A stretch of 64,000 nt of DNA from Rhizobium mesosinicum (GCF_019511345.1 NZ_JAEUAK010000003.1:248001-312000), one strand, 5' to 3'. Positions 9,340 to 18,888 are shown, counted from the stretch's first letter. Notes: a model not told the origin generated them from the sequence alone. Program-made: numbers and translations.

Positions 9340-10929
9340 CTATTCGGTTCCTGCCGGAAGGTCGCCTTCGAGATGGACGAGGTTGAAGTCGTCGATCAGC
9401 ACCTGAAGGTCCACGCTCCAGCCTGCAATATCCGAAAGCGGCAGGTTTCTTGCGGCCCATGTGCCATCGGCAGCATTTGTCAGGCCATATCTGAGAGGCT
9501 CGATCCCGCGCAAAGTGTTCCTGAGGTCCAGAGATACGCTTCGCGGCTGTATCGGATCGAATTGTGGTGTCAGGATCGAAACGCGGATATCGGCCGTGCC
9601 GTCAGGCTGCGGCGTCATTTCGAGTTCCGCCATCGCCTTCTGCCCATGGAGGTGGAGTGACACGGGCGATTGAGCATAGGCGTATTGATGTTGTTCGGGA
9701 CCGGCAAAACGCCATAGCGAGGCGGCAGCGACGATCAAAAGTGCAACCCCGATCTCGCCGCCGATGCTCCAGCGCAGCCAGCGCCGGGCGACAGGGTCTC
9801 CCGCCAGCGCCGGATCAGTCAGCCAGAAGCGATTGTAGAGTGCCAGCCCGCAAAGGACCGCGACAAGACCGATCTTGACGGCCAGCACGCGCGCAAACAG
9901 CGACGACCAGGCCAGGTCGATGCGGGGTATTTCCGTTACTGCGAGCAGCAGGCCTGCCAGTAGCATCACGGCGAAGGGAATCGGAATCTGGCGCGAGAAG
10001 AAACGCAGGGGATGCTGATCTTCGGCCGACCGGCAGAGACTCATCAGCGGCGGCAGGCTGCCGATCCAAAAGAGCAAGATGCCAGCATGCAGGAAGATCG
10101 CCGTCCATGCGATGAAGCGCGGCTGCGCAATCGAACTGTGACCCGTCAGCGTGAAAGCGAGTGAGGCAATGGCAAGTGCGGTGGCCGCGGCTATACGCGC
10201 TGAGCGCGGGCGACGGGCAAACGGCAAAACCGCAAGCACGATCGCCACAAGCTTGAGGCATTGGGCAGCCCCAGTTTGGTCGGAAAAGACCTGGGCGATC
10301 GGCTGCAGACCGGTCCAAACGAGCCCCACGCCAAGGTCGTCCAGTCCCTGCAGATAAAGCCCCGTCAGCACAAGCATGATCGACAGGGCCGCCAAGGTAG
10401 CGGATTGTCGGCGCGCGCCTGCCGGGGAAAACCAGCAACTGAAAAATGCGCCGCCGACAAGAATGGCGAGACAGAGTGTTGAACCGATAGTAACGAGCCA
10501 GATGACGCCATGCAGCGCCTTCGACGATATATCGGAAACATCGCTGGAACGGGCCGACGGTTTGCCGACGTGAAAGACAATGGATCCACCAATCGGATGG
10601 CCGTCCTCCGACACCACTCTGTAACTGACGATTACTGTGCCGTCTGCGAGCGGATCGGGAAGGAATGCTTTGACTTCAGCACCTGTCGAGTTTGCTGAAA
10701 TCCCTCTGGTCACTCCATCGGCGGCGACCATGCTGAAGCGAACGCCTCTGACCGCTTCGTTGAAACGCAGCAGGACCTTTCCCGGCGGCACGGAAAGAAT
10801 ATCGTTATTTGCGGGCGAGGATGCGATCAGGACAGCATGGGCATCTGCCTCAGCCGCCAGAAAGAGAAACAGCCCGGCGACACGCGCAAGCAGGCAAACG
10901 GCCGCCCACAGGGGAAAATTCCGCGCCAT
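9340..10929 (-). CDS. copper resistance CopC-CopD fusion protein
   Basis: A 529-residue fusion. A signal peptide ends at about A30 (EADA), so the mature chain would start with H31, the copper-binding N-terminal histidine of CopC. The CopC domain (residues about 31-125) includes the typical SEDGHPIGGSIVFHVG end. A CopD-type domain with about eight membrane segments follows, and a periplasmic tail of about 120 residues (after LWRFAGPEQ) ends the protein. The family imports or handles periplasmic copper. It is the last gene of the azu-ycnI-copCD run, 23 bases after the YcnI gene, suggesting copper supply for pseudoazurin and the terminal oxidases. Confidence 0.88.
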   Translation of the reverse strand: MARNFPLWAAVCLLARVAGLFLFLAAEADAHAVLIASSPANNDILSVPPGKVLLRFNEAVRGVRFSMVAADGVTRGISANSTGAEVKAFLPDPLADGTVIVSYRVVSEDGHPIGGSIVFHVGKPSARSSDVSDISSKALHGVIWLVTIGSTLCLAILVGGAFFSCWFSPAGARRQSATLAALSIMLVLTGLYLQGLDDLGVGLVWTGLQPIAQVFSDQTGAAQCLKLVAIVLAVLPFARRPRSARIAAATALAIASLAFTLTGHSSIAQPRFIAWTAIFLHAGILLFWIGSLPPLMSLCRSAEDQHPLRFFSRQIPIPFAVMLLAGLLLAVTEIPRIDLAWSSLFARVLAVKIGLVAVLCGLALYNRFWLTDPALAGDPVARRWLRWSIGGEIGVALLIVAAASLWRFAGPEQHQYAYAQSPVSLHLHGQKAMAELEMTPQPDGTADIRVSILTPQFDPIQPRSVSLDLRNTLRGIEPLRYGLTNAADGTWAARNLPLSDIAGWSVDLQVLIDDFNLVHLEGDLPAGTE

Positions 10930-10952
10930 AGGCGACCGGTCCCTGGTCCGCC

Positions 10953-11480
10953 TCAGGAGTGGGGCTGCGCGACGACGTCGAAAAACGGCGCCGGCGTTTC
11001 ATAATCATCGGACGTCTTGCCGGCAGCGGGAATGTCAATCCAGCGCTCGACCGCACCTTCGGTGCACTCCTGGACGACGGGGACATAAATCCGTGCAGCT
11101 GCGGGCAGTTCCTTCGCCACAGTGGCGCGAAAGACGAATTCGTCATATTCGTCGTCGGCAAGCTGGCCGCCTTGCCATACGATCTCGGTCAGGCCTTCCT
11201 TGACTGACTTGCCGTAGAGATCGTAGCTCTTTTCGTAGGTTCCGCGGATTTTTTCCACCGTCCAGCCCGCTTTGGGCATCGGTTTGGCAGACAGCAATCC
11301 TTCGGGGATTTTTACCCTAATCCGGACGGTCGCCTTGCCTTCGCAGCCGTGCCCCACGCGCAGCACGGCCTTGTAGGCCTTGCCGGATACCGCTTCAGCC
11401 TGCTCGAGAGTGATATGGGCATGCGCCGATCCGGCGATACAAAGCATGCCCGCCACGGTGAGGGCCAAGTGTCTGATCAT
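10953..11480 (-). CDS. YcnI-family (DUF1775) periplasmic copper-binding protein
   Basis: A 175-residue exported protein. The ATG at 11480 sits 7 bases after AGGAG; a GTG one codon earlier is less likely. The signal peptide ends AHA, leaving H22 at the mature N-terminus (HITLEQ), the monohistidine brace known from YcnI proteins. GWTVEK and the later YDEFVFRA segment are typical of the DUF1775 domain. Usual partners are CopC/CopD proteins, as here. The protein probably chaperones Cu(II) in the periplasm. It lies between azu and copCD on the same strand, with a hairpin separating it from azu. Confidence 0.86.
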   Translation of the reverse strand: MIRHLALTVAGMLCIAGSAHAHITLEQAEAVSGKAYKAVLRVGHGCEGKATVRIRVKIPEGLLSAKPMPKAGWTVEKIRGTYEKSYDLYGKSVKEGLTEIVWQGGQLADDEYDEFVFRATVAKELPAAARIYVPVVQECTEGAVERWIDIPAAGKTSDDYETPAPFFDVVAQPHS

Positions 11481-11499
11481 CACATGTCTCCTGGGCCAC

Positions 11500-11525
11500 A
11501 GGTGGGGCGCACGGCGCCGCCACCT
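11500..11525 (-). terminator. hairpin between azu and the YcnI gene
   Basis: AGGTGG...CCACCT arms continue inward to GCGC-ACG-GCGC with small mismatches. No T-run follows on the minus strand, so partial attenuation or 3'-end protection of the azu message is more likely than full termination. Confidence 0.4.
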
Positions 11526-11553
11526 CTTATCGCGCCTGCGTTATTGCGTGACT

Positions 11554-12006
11554 TTACTGCGTGACCTGCGCGATCTGTGCGAGATCGGCGTCAAGGCGCT
11601 TACGCACCATGTTCGGAAGCTTGGCGGTCTTGATGACCTCAAGGTTGGTGGGGTTGTCGCCAACCTGGATCAGCGCCACCATGCCCATGCCTGCGTGCGG
11701 CGTGCACTTGATGACATAGGCGCCGGGCACGTCGAACTTGGCCTGGTACTGCTCGCTCGGCTTGGATTTGAACTCAGCAGCTCCGTCGGGAATCAGGCCC
11801 TTGTAGGTTTCGGCATTGTGGCTCTTGTCGGTGGGCACGAAGGTAACGGTGTCGCCAGGAGCGATCTTGACGAATCCGGGCTCGAAGACCATCGCGCCGT
11901 CACCGCCCTTGTTGAGCATGTGGATCTGATGGTCAGCGGCCATGAGCGGCGCTGCCGATGCCATCAGAACCGCCGCGGCAGCGATCAGTCCAAATTTCAG
12001 ACGCAT
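11554..12006 (-). CDS. azu: pseudoazurin (type I blue copper protein)
   Basis: A 150-residue precursor. AGGAGA lies just before the ATG at 12006; a longer frame upstream to 12075 lacks a site. A signal peptide of about 23 residues ends LMA-ADH. The copper ligands fit the family spacing exactly: H63, C101, H104 and M109. The mature protein carries electrons from the cytochrome bc1 complex to nitrite or nitric oxide reductases in the periplasm. An FNR-type box at 12079-12092 and a second palindrome precede it. YcnI and CopCD genes follow on the same strand. Confidence 0.95.
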   Translation of the reverse strand: MRLKFGLIAAAAVLMASAAPLMAADHQIHMLNKGGDGAMVFEPGFVKIAPGDTVTFVPTDKSHNAETYKGLIPDGAAEFKSKPSEQYQAKFDVPGAYVIKCTPHAGMGMVALIQVGDNPTNLEVIKTAKLPNMVRKRLDADLAQIAQVTQ

Positions 12007-12078
12007 TGCATTTCTCCTATCGTTCGGGGCCGATCTTGGCCTCGGCTGCGGTTGTAGGACATGCGAGCCCCTCACTCT

Positions 12079-12092
12079 TTGATGCCCGTCAA
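12079..12092. promoter_or_regulatory. FNR/FixK/NnrR-type box, azu
   Basis: TTGATGCCCGTCAA has both half-sites. Its centre is 79.5 bases before the azu ATG, predicting a leader of about 38 bases on the minus strand. Confidence 0.75.
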
Positions 12093-12108
12093 ATTGGCGG
12101 TGCCAATT
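12092..12108. promoter_or_regulatory. perfect palindrome abutting the azu FNR-type box
   Basis: AATTGGC-GGT-GCCAATT is a perfect 7-bp inverted repeat directly upstream (relative to azu) of the FNR-type box, sharing one base with it. It would sit near -48 to -64 if the box is at -41.5. It could be an operator for a second regulator, but the protein is unknown. Confidence 0.4.
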
Positions 12109-12297
12109 CAGGCGACAGGCGGCTCTCTTTATCCGGTTTCGGCGACACGCAGGAAAACGGGAGAGCAGCGGTGAATCACCTTGATGACAGCATCCACGTT
12201 AAGGCCGGCGTGGATGCAGGTTTGCGTCCGCGTAACCGTCAAAGGCCCCGGCTGACAATCGGATTGCTGGATTTCTTGGAGGGTTTATGCGCTCAAA

Positions 12298-14229
12298 TCA
12301 CCGGGTGTCGATGAGCTCACGTACTTTCAGAGCGAGGTCGCGTGCAGTGTAGGGCTTTCGGAGCCATTGTGCGCGGGCGATGACCTCATTTGCCGCCAGG
12401 GCCGGCTCCGAATATCCTGAGGTGAAGAGCACGGCGAGGTCAGGCCGTTCGAGGCGGACGGCTCTTGCCAGTTCGTCTCCGGTCATTCCGCCGGGCATGA
12501 CGATGTCAGTGAACAAAAGCGCGACATCGGGCTCGTTCTTAAGCAATTCTATCGCCCGGTGGCCATTGTCTGCCTCGATCACCTGATATCCCATCCCGGC
12601 CAATCTGGCGACCGCAACTCTGCGGACGCGCGCGTCGTCCTCGACCACGAGAATGCGTTCGTTGCCACCCGGCAGGGCCGCCTCGACCTTTTTACCGACT
12701 GCCGCCTCGTCCCCGGCACTGACGCTTGAGAGAGCCGGCAGGTAGATGCGGATCGTTGTGCCACGACCGACCTCGCTATAGATCTGCAGGTGGCCCCCCG
12801 ACTGCTTGACGAAGCCGTAGACCATGCTGAGGCCCAGTCCGGTTCCGGATCCCACTTCCTTGGTGGTGAAGAACGGCTCGATCGCGCGCTTCTTGACCTC
12901 CTCGCTCATTCCGACACCGGTATCGCTCATGGAGACGAGGACGAAATTGCCGCTGCGGACTTCCGGGTACATTTTCGCGTAGTCCGCGTCGAGCCGCACA
13001 CGTGAAACCTCGGTGGTCAGAGTGCCGCCTTTCGGCATAGCGTCGCGCGCGTTCAGAGCGATGTTGAGGATCGCGTTCTGCAATTGGGAACTGTCGACCA
13101 GGACGTTGAAATCGGATCCTGAAAGGACAGTCGACAGTTTGATGTTTTCCCCGAGCGTCCTTCGCAACAAGTCCGAAAAGCCGGTGACGAGTTGGCCGAG
13201 ATCGGCCTGCCTCGGGTTCAGTGGCTGGCGCCGGCCGAAGGCCAGGAGCTGTCCCGTGAGCTTTGCACCGTCGGCAGCCGCATCCTGCGCCTCCCGCAGC
13301 ATGTCGCGCAGCGGGCCTGCCGGGAGCTTGTCCTCGATCATTTCGAGATTGCCGCTGATCACCGTCAGCAGATTGTTGAAGTCGTGCGCAAGCCCGCCGG
13401 TCAGCTGACCCACGGCCTCCATCTTCTGAGCCTGGCGAAGGTCTTCCTCGATCTTGAACCTGCTGGTCAGATCGCGAACGAACCCGGTGAAGATCCGTTC
13501 GCCATTCGCCGTCGCCTCGCCGACATGCAGTTCCATCGGGAATTGGCTGCCGTCGGCGCGCTGGCCCGTCACGACGCGACCGTAACCGATGATCCGCTTT
13601 TCGCCGGTCTGAATGTAATGGTCGATGTATCCGTCGTGGGCTGCGCGATAAGGTTCCGGCATCAGCCTCTTGACGTTATGGCCGCAGATTTCTTCGGAGC
13701 GGAAGCCGAAGAGCGTTTCGGCCGCCTTGCTGAACGACATGACATTGCCGTTCTGGTCGATGACGACCATCGCATCGGGTACGGTGTCGAGGATCGACGA
13801 CAGGTGCGCCTCGCGCGCCCGCACGGCCTCTTCCGCCTTGCGCAGGGCGCTGACGTCGCTGTTTGCCTCGATGATGACCGGATCACCGTCGGGAAGGTTG
13901 ACGAGCACGCAACGGGTTGCGACGAATATGTCGCGACCGTTCTTGTGACGATGAACGACTTCGCCTTGCCAGAAGCCGCGCGTCGTCAAATGCGCGCGTA
14001 TGGCCTCCATCGGCTCAGGGAAGCGAGTATCGAGCAAACTGTAGACGGTCTCGCCCACAGCCTCTTCACGGGTCCAGCCGTACATCGTCTCGCTGCCGAT
14101 CGACCAATGGGTGATCGTTCCTTCGAGCCGGTGCACGATGATGTCTGCCCCGTCGAGAACATGCACGAGCGCGTCCAGTTCCTGGGGCGATGCAGTGCGC
14201 GGCGAGATCAGACGGTGAGGCATGGGCAT
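12298..14229 (-). CDS. fixL: hybrid FixL-type oxygen-sensing histidine kinase
   Basis: A 643-residue soluble hybrid kinase: PAS (about 16-130), haem PAS (140-258), HisKA with H282 ([11 protein letters not shown]), HATPase, and a C-terminal receiver ([11 protein letters not shown] ... [10 protein letters not shown]). The second PAS keeps FixL haem-pocket residues: H198 in PYRAAHDGY and R218 in [12 protein letters not shown], 20 residues apart as in Bradyrhizobium FixL (H200, R220). There is no membrane segment and no fixJ beside it. This matches the hybrid hFixL described in R. etli and R. leguminosarum. It starts 11 bases after fixK, so both probably share the fixK promoter. Ligand-free haem would activate the kinase at low oxygen. 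Confidence 0.88.
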   Translation of the reverse strand: MPMPHRLISPRTASPQELDALVHVLDGADIIVHRLEGTITHWSIGSETMYGWTREEAVGETVYSLLDTRFPEPMEAIRAHLTTRGFWQGEVVHRHKNGRDIFVATRCVLVNLPDGDPVIIEANSDVSALRKAEEAVRAREAHLSSILDTVPDAMVVIDQNGNVMSFSKAAETLFGFRSEEICGHNVKRLMPEPYRAAHDGYIDHYIQTGEKRIIGYGRVVTGQRADGSQFPMELHVGEATANGERIFTGFVRDLTSRFKIEEDLRQAQKMEAVGQLTGGLAHDFNNLLTVISGNLEMIEDKLPAGPLRDMLREAQDAAADGAKLTGQLLAFGRRQPLNPRQADLGQLVTGFSDLLRRTLGENIKLSTVLSGSDFNVLVDSSQLQNAILNIALNARDAMPKGGTLTTEVSRVRLDADYAKMYPEVRSGNFVLVSMSDTGVGMSEEVKKRAIEPFFTTKEVGSGTGLGLSMVYGFVKQSGGHLQIYSEVGRGTTIRIYLPALSSVSAGDEAAVGKKVEAALPGGNERILVVEDDARVRRVAVARLAGMGYQVIEADNGHRAIELLKNEPDVALLFTDIVMPGGMTGDELARAVRLERPDLAVLFTSGYSEPALAANEVIARAQWLRKPYTARDLALKVRELIDTR

Positions 14230-14240
14230 TGGTTCCGCAA

Positions 14241-14969
14241 TCAGTGGACGCTACCCCTATGGCAGGTTCTTTCGGAAAAATCATCTACATTGCCCGACAA
14301 TTGCGCGAGGCGGGCAAGGTTGACGATGCGCAGATTGTGGCGCCCATCCGGAGCGACGATTTTCCTCTGGGCGAGCTTGCTGATCGAGCGCGAGACGGTC
14401 TCAATAGTCAGGCCTAGATAATCGGCGATGTCCTGCCGGCTCATCGGTACCTCGAGCAGTCCCTGGCGAAGCGACTGGTCGTCCCGGGTTGCAAGCTTCA
14501 TGAGGAAGGTGCAGAGGCGTTCCTCGGCATTTTTCCTCGACAGGAGCACGAGCTGATCGTGGGCCGAGGCAGTTTCCCGGCAGAGCAAGTTGATATAGGC
14601 CGGCCGCAGAAGCTCGGAACGCTCAATTTCTTCCTGGAACTGCTTGCGCGACAGGCGGCGGATCTTGCAGTCCGTCACGGCTTCGGCGGTAAAAAGGAAA
14701 TCGCCCTGCAGGAAAGAACCGACGACGTCGCCGGCGAAGTGAAAGGCGGTGATCACCCGGCGTCCGTCGCCGATGATGCGATGAAGACGCACGACCCCTT
14801 CGGTGATCTGGAACAGATGCCGTGCGGCATCCCCCTCCCAGCAGATCGCCTTTCCTGCCTCGACCGTTTCAGTGGCCGACATCTGGAAAAGCGACGACAG
14901 CGAATTGCCCTGAACCGCTTTTGCGCCAAGATCGACGTTCTCGAATGCCTGTTGGCCCTGCATCAACAT
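14241..14969 (-). CDS. fixK: FixK-type Crp/Fnr transcription activator
   Basis: A 242-residue Crp/Fnr protein: cyclic-nucleotide-like beta-barrel (residues about 25-120), dimer helix, and helix-turn-helix at about 177-206. The recognition helix has E190-TV-S193-R194, the E--SR pattern that reads TTGAT half-sites. The N-terminal cysteine cluster of FNR is absent, as in FixK. The frame extends upstream to 15203, but that part would cover the regulatory sites, so the ATG at 14969 (MLMQGQQAF) is chosen; MQGQQ at 14963 is possible. It diverges from fixN. A K-box lies 93 bases upstream and a FixK box 131 bases upstream. NnrR is the main alternative, but the fixL and fixN neighbours favour FixK. Confidence 0.88.
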   Translation of the reverse strand: MLMQGQQAFENVDLGAKAVQGNSLSSLFQMSATETVEAGKAICWEGDAARHLFQITEGVVRLHRIIGDGRRVITAFHFAGDVVGSFLQGDFLFTAEAVTDCKIRRLSRKQFQEEIERSELLRPAYINLLCRETASAHDQLVLLSRKNAEERLCTFLMKLATRDDQSLRQGLLEVPMSRQDIADYLGLTIETVSRSISKLAQRKIVAPDGRHNLRIVNLARLAQLSGNVDDFSERTCHRGSVH

Positions 14970-15061
14970 TCCAATGATCCCCGTGTCCGATTGAATGTGA
15001 GACCAATAGAAAGGTGTTCGGTCACAGCCGAATGAGCGGACGGTGCCAAAGGGTAAGGCTT

Positions 15062-15077
15062 TGTAACAGTCTGTAAC
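15062..15077 (-). promoter_or_regulatory. K-box (GTTACA-N4-GTTACA) upstream of fixK
   Basis: On the minus strand the sequence reads GTTACAGACTGTTACA, an exact direct repeat of GTTACA with a 4-base spacer. As I recall, this is the FxkR-binding K-box described upstream of fixK in R. etli. It lies 93-108 bases before the fixK ATG. Confidence 0.72.
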
Positions 15078-15099
15078 AACGCGCAAAGGCGAGGTTCCG

Positions 15100-15113
15100 T
15101 TGACCTGGATCAA
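15100..15113. promoter_or_regulatory. FixK box (anaerobox), fixN
   Basis: TTGACCTGGATCAA matches the rhizobial anaerobox. Its centre is 95.5 bases before the fixN ATG, giving a leader of about 54 bases. It could also mediate autoregulation of the divergent fixK. Confidence 0.82.
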
Positions 15114-15201
15114 GGAACGGGCGAGCTCTCCATGACACTCGTTCCTCAAAGTACGAGAAAGGCGACCGCCCTGTGGTCGTCTGCGCACTGGGGACGTCAT
15201 C

Positions 15202-16824
15202 ATGAACTACACTACGGAAACCATGGTGGTCGCCGTGGCAGCATTCCTGGCATTGCTCGGCGCTGCTTTCGCCCACGACCATCTATTCTCAATTCACATG
15301 GGAATACTGAGCTTCTGCCTTTTCGCGGGCACAGTGCTTCTTGTCAGAAACGTGGACTTCTCGCCTGCGGGCCGGCTGCCGAAAGCCGAGCCGTCCGGCT
15401 ATTTCGACGAGGTCATCCGCTACGGCCTGATTGCCACGGTGTTCTGGGGCATCGTCGGTTTCCTCGTTGGCGTCGTCATTGCGGCTCAATTGGCGTTCCC
15501 GGATCTAAACTTCGCTCCCTATCTGAATTTTGGCAGGCTCCGGCCCGTCCACACGTCGGCGGTGATTTTCGCCTTCGGGGGTAACGCGCTGATCATGACG
15601 TCCTTCTACGTCGTCCAGCGCACCTGTCACGCGCGCCTCTTCGGCGGCAGCCTCGCCTGGTTCGTCTTCTGGGGCTATCAGCTCTTCATCGTCATGGCGG
15701 CGACCGGCTATGTTCTCGGCATCAATCAGGCGCGCGAATATGCCGAGCCTGAATGGTACGTCGACCTGTGGCTGACGATCGTCTGGGTCGCCTACCTCGC
15801 CGTCTTCCTCGGCACCATCCTGAAGCGCAAGGAGCCGCATATCTATGTGGCGAACTGGTTCTATCTCGGCTTCATCGTGACGATCGCGATGCTGCACGTC
15901 GTCAACAATCTCGCCGTGCCGGTCTCCTTCCTCGGCTCGAAAAGCTATGCGCTGTTTTCAGGCGTTCAGGACGCTCTGACGCAGTGGTGGTACGGCCACA
16001 ATGCCGTCGGCTTCTTCCTGACTGCGGGTTTCCTTGGGATGATGTATTATTTCGTGCCCAAGCAAGCCAATCGTCCAATCTATTCCTACCGGCTGTCGAT
16101 CATCCACTTCTGGGCGCTGATCTTCATGTATATCTGGGCCGGGCCGCATCACCTCCACTATACCGCGCTGCCCGACTGGGCGCAGACGCTCGGCATGGTC
16201 TTCTCGGTTATGCTCTGGATGCCCTCCTGGGGCGGCATGATCAATGGCCTGATGACGCTCTCGGGCGCCTGGGACAAGATCCGCACCGATCCCATCATCC
16301 GCATGATGATCGTCGCGATCGCTTTTTACGGCATGTCGACCTTCGAAGGCCCGATGATGTCGGTCAAGACGGTGAACTCGCTCAGCCACTACACCGAATG
16401 GACGATCGGTCACGTGCATTCGGGCGCGCTCGGCTGGGTCGGCATGATCACCTTCGGTGCGATCTATTACCTGACGCCGAAGCTATGGGGCCGCGAACGC
16501 CTCTACAGCCTGCGCATGGTCAATTGGCACTTCTGGCTCGCAACGCTCGGCATCGTCGTCTACGCGGCGGTTCTGTGGGTCGCAGGCATCCAGCAGGGCC
16601 TGATGTGGCGCGAATATAATTCTCAAGGCTTCCTCGTCTACTCCTTCGCCGAAACCGTGGCTGCCATGTTCCCCTATTACGTGCTGCGCACGCTTGGCGG
16701 CGGTCTCTACCTGGCAGGCGGCCTCGTAATGGCCTGGAACGTCTTCATGACCATTGGTGGCCATCTGCGAGACGAAGCCGAAATTCCCACTGCCTTCGTG
16801 CCGCAGGCACAGGCTGCCGAGTGA
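15202..16824 (+). CDS. fixN: cbb3-type cytochrome c oxidase subunit I
   Basis: A 540-residue catalytic subunit with about 12-13 membrane segments, the usual FixN/CcoN length. Recognisable family parts include [60 protein letters not shown] (copper site) and [21 protein letters not shown] (haem ligands). It reduces oxygen at very high affinity in the inner membrane, essential for microaerobic and bacteroid respiration. It is the first gene of fixNOQP, with fixO 9 bases downstream. A FixK box upstream indicates low-oxygen induction. Rhizobia often carry more than one fixNOQP copy. Confidence 0.97.
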   Translation: MNYTTETMVVAVAAFLALLGAAFAHDHLFSIHMGILSFCLFAGTVLLVRNVDFSPAGRLPKAEPSGYFDEVIRYGLIATVFWGIVGFLVGVVIAAQLAFPDLNFAPYLNFGRLRPVHTSAVIFAFGGNALIMTSFYVVQRTCHARLFGGSLAWFVFWGYQLFIVMAATGYVLGINQAREYAEPEWYVDLWLTIVWVAYLAVFLGTILKRKEPHIYVANWFYLGFIVTIAMLHVVNNLAVPVSFLGSKSYALFSGVQDALTQWWYGHNAVGFFLTAGFLGMMYYFVPKQANRPIYSYRLSIIHFWALIFMYIWAGPHHLHYTALPDWAQTLGMVFSVMLWMPSWGGMINGLMTLSGAWDKIRTDPIIRMMIVAIAFYGMSTFEGPMMSVKTVNSLSHYTEWTIGHVHSGALGWVGMITFGAIYYLTPKLWGRERLYSLRMVNWHFWLATLGIVVYAAVLWVAGIQQGLMWREYNSQGFLVYSFAETVAAMFPYYVLRTLGGGLYLAGGLVMAWNVFMTIGGHLRDEAEIPTAFVPQAQAAE

Positions 16825-16832
16825 GGTGACAC

Positions 16833-17567
16833 ATGGCATCAATCCTGGACAAACATCAAATCCTCGAGAAAAACGCGACACTTCTTCTCGTCGGCTCGCT
16901 CCTCGTGGTCAGCATCGGCGGCATCGTCGAAATTGCGCCGTTGTTCTACCTGCAAAACACGATCGAGAAGGTGGAGGGCATGCGTCCCTATACGCCGCTC
17001 GAGCTGGCAGGCCGCAACGTCTACATCCGCGAGGGCTGCTATCTCTGCCATAGTCAGATGATCAGGCCGTTCCGCGACGAAGTGGAGCGCTACGGCCATT
17101 ATTCGCTCGCCGCCGAATCCATGTACGACCATCCCTTCCAGTGGGGGTCGAAACGCACGGGGCCGGATCTGGCGCGCGTAGGGGGCCGCTATTCCAACGA
17201 GTGGCATGTCCAGCACCTTTCGGACCCGCGGGCCGTCGTGCCGGAATCGATCATGCCGAGCTACGCCTTCCTTAGGGAGCGCGAGGTCACCGTCAAGGAC
17301 GTCGGCATGGACCTCAACGCGAATGCGGATGTCGGCGTGCCCTATAGCGACGACATGATCGCCAATGCCGAGGCCGACATGAAGGTGCAGGCAGACCCGA
17401 ATGCCGATACGACCGCGCTTATCGCGCGATATCCCAAGGCAAAGGTCGGCGATTTCGATGGTGACCCGTCGAAGCTCACCGAGATGGATGCCCTTGTGGC
17501 CTATCTGCAGATGCTCGGCACGCTCGTCGACTTCTCGACCTATGACGACGCCACGGGCTACCGATGA
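16833..17567 (+). CDS. fixO: cbb3-type oxidase monohaem cytochrome c subunit II
   Basis: A 244-residue c-type cytochrome anchored by one N-terminal membrane segment (about residues 17-36). The haem site is C69-YLC-H73, followed by [11 protein letters not shown], which is typical of FixO/CcoO. It transfers electrons from FixP or cytochrome c to FixN. GAGGTGA precedes the ATG, and the gene lies 9 bases after fixN and 9 bases before fixQ. The length matches the family. Confidence 0.97.
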   Translation: MASILDKHQILEKNATLLLVGSLLVVSIGGIVEIAPLFYLQNTIEKVEGMRPYTPLELAGRNVYIREGCYLCHSQMIRPFRDEVERYGHYSLAAESMYDHPFQWGSKRTGPDLARVGGRYSNEWHVQHLSDPRAVVPESIMPSYAFLREREVTVKDVGMDLNANADVGVPYSDDMIANAEADMKVQADPNADTTALIARYPKAKVGDFDGDPSKLTEMDALVAYLQMLGTLVDFSTYDDATGYR

Positions 17568-17575
17568 GGTGAAAC

Positions 17576-17728
17576 ATGGAAACCTATACAGCAATGCGGC
17601 ACTTCGCCGACAGTTGGGGGCTCCTGGCAATGACGGCCTTCTTCATCGGAGCCGTGATATTCACGCTCCGTCCCGGTGCCAAGCAGGCCGCCAAGGACGC
17701 CGCCAACATTCCCCTGAAGGATGACTGA
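17576..17728 (+). CDS. fixQ: cbb3-type oxidase small subunit FixQ
   Basis: A 50-residue protein with one membrane helix (LLAMTAFFIGAVIFTL) and a short charged tail (KQAAKDAANIPLKDD). A GAGGTGAAAC site precedes the ATG at 17576; the frame ends at TGA 17726-17728, one base before fixP. FixQ/CcoQ stabilises the assembled cbb3 complex. Position and size make the assignment firm. Confidence 0.93.
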   Translation: METYTAMRHFADSWGLLAMTAFFIGAVIFTLRPGAKQAAKDAANIPLKDD

Positions 17729-17729
17729 G

Positions 17730-18593
17730 ATGTCGGAAAAACATATCGATGAAATCAGCGGCGTCGAAACGACCGGCCATGAATGGGACGGCATCCGTGA
17801 ACTGAACAACCCCATGCCCCGGTGGTGGGTCTGGACCTTCTATGCGACGATCCTGTGGGCGATCGGCTATGCCATCGCCTATCCGGCCATACCGATGCTC
17901 ACCTCGGCTACAAAAGGCTATTTCGGCTTTTCCAGCCGAGCCGAACTGCAACAGGACCTTGACCTCGCCAAGGCTTCCCAGATGAAGTTCCACGACATGA
18001 TCGCAGCCAAGACCGTGCAGGAAATCGACGCTGACCCGGCCCTTCGCGAATTCGCGATCGCCGGCGGCGCCTCCGCCTTCAAGGTCAACTGCGCTCCGTG
18101 CCACGGTTCGGGTGCAAGTGGCGGACCGGGTTTTCCCAACCTCAACGACGACGACTGGCTTTGGGGCGGCGACCTTGATTCCATCCAGACGACGATCGCC
18201 CACGGCGTTCGCTTCGACAGCGATGCCGACACGCACGTCTCTGAAATGCCGGCTTTCGCCGACATGCTCGACAAGAATCAGACCAGGCAGGTTGCGGCCT
18301 ATGTCTGGAGCCTGACGAACAAGCCATCGGACGAAACTCTTGTGGAACCAGGCAAGCAGGTATTTCTCGACAACTGCGCAGCTTGTCACGGCGAGGATGC
18401 CAAAGGCAAGCCGGAGATGGGCGCACCTGATCTTGCCGATGCCATCTGGCTGAAGGGCAAGGGTGAGGACGCCATTATCCGTCAGGTCACGGCTCCGAAG
18501 CACGGTGTCATGCCGGCCTGGTCTGCGCGCCTCGGAGACACGACCGTCAAGGAACTCACCGTCTTCGTCCATGCGCTCGGCGGCGGCCAATAA
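17730..18593 (+). CDS. fixP: cbb3-type oxidase dihaem cytochrome c subunit III
   Basis: A 287-residue membrane-anchored cytochrome with haem sites C121-APC-H125 and C216-AAC-H220. The N-terminus (HIDEISGVETTGHEWDGIRELNNPMPRWW) is diagnostic for FixP, and the membrane segment follows at about 34-56. An ATG nine bases earlier is in frame, but AAGGA at 17717 is spaced for the ATG at 17730. FixP accepts electrons from the bc1 complex and passes them to FixO. It ends the fixNOQP unit. Confidence 0.96.
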   Translation: MSEKHIDEISGVETTGHEWDGIRELNNPMPRWWVWTFYATILWAIGYAIAYPAIPMLTSATKGYFGFSSRAELQQDLDLAKASQMKFHDMIAAKTVQEIDADPALREFAIAGGASAFKVNCAPCHGSGASGGPGFPNLNDDDWLWGGDLDSIQTTIAHGVRFDSDADTHVSEMPAFADMLDKNQTRQVAAYVWSLTNKPSDETLVEPGKQVFLDNCAACHGEDAKGKPEMGAPDLADAIWLKGKGEDAIIRQVTAPKHGVMPAWSARLGDTTVKELTVFVHALGGGQ

Positions 18594-18607
18594 GAGGAGC
18601 CAACACG

Positions 18608-18793
18608 ATGGCGAACCATGACCATAATGCACTCCTTGAACTCTACGGCACGCCGCGGGCGGTCATCCACGCGCGTGTGTCTATACGCGCAAGGTCCGCT
18701 CCGCCGGCCTGCGAACAGGAAGATCCCGCAAGGATCGGCAGTTCGATCGTAAGCTTGATCTGCCTCAAAGATCACAACCCGACCAGCCGCTAG
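18608..18793 (+). CDS. possible 61-residue protein after fixP, family unknown
   Basis: An AAGAGGAG ribosome site precedes ATG 18608. The frame starts MANHDHNALLELYGTPRAV and runs 61 codons to TAG 18791-18793, 14 bases after fixP. Its second half is cysteine- and arginine-containing without a recognisable motif. It contains an FNR-type box at 18755-18768, which argues that part of the frame is regulatory DNA. A strong terminator follows at 18840. It may be a real small fourth reading frame of the operon, a decayed gene, or chance. Confidence 0.3.
   Translation: MANHDHNALLELYGTPRAVIHARVSIRARSAPPACEQEDPARIGSSIVSLICLKDHNPTSR
18755..18768. promoter_or_regulatory. FNR/FixK-type box inside the small frame after fixP
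   Basis: TTGATCTGCCTCAA has intact TTG and CAA ends. It lies about 300 bases before fixG and upstream of a terminator, so it is not well placed for fixG. It may be a relic or serve a short transcript. Confidence 0.5.
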
Positions 18794-18839
18794 ATCTGCA
18801 AAACGAGGACGTCCCAGCGGCTTCTCCCCGTTGTCCTCC

Positions 18840-18876
18840 AGGCCGTGCCCCCTCCCCGGGCGCGGCCTTTCTCTTT
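18840..18876 (+). terminator. rho-independent terminator after fixNOQP
   Basis: An 11-bp stem (AGGCCGTGCCC with GGGCGCGGCCT, one T-G wobble) with a 7-base loop is followed by TTTCTCTTT. It would end the fixNOQP transcript before fixG. Confidence 0.75.
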
Positions 18877-18888
18877 GATCAAACGCAA
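18875..18888. promoter_or_regulatory. FNR/FixK-type box downstream of the fixP terminator
   Basis: TTGATCAAACGCAA, inside a longer CTTTGATC ... GCAAAG palindrome, lies directly after the terminator and 172 bases (centre to ATG) before fixG. It resembles the norE site. Start sites near 18923 would give a transcript running into fixG. Confidence 0.6.
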
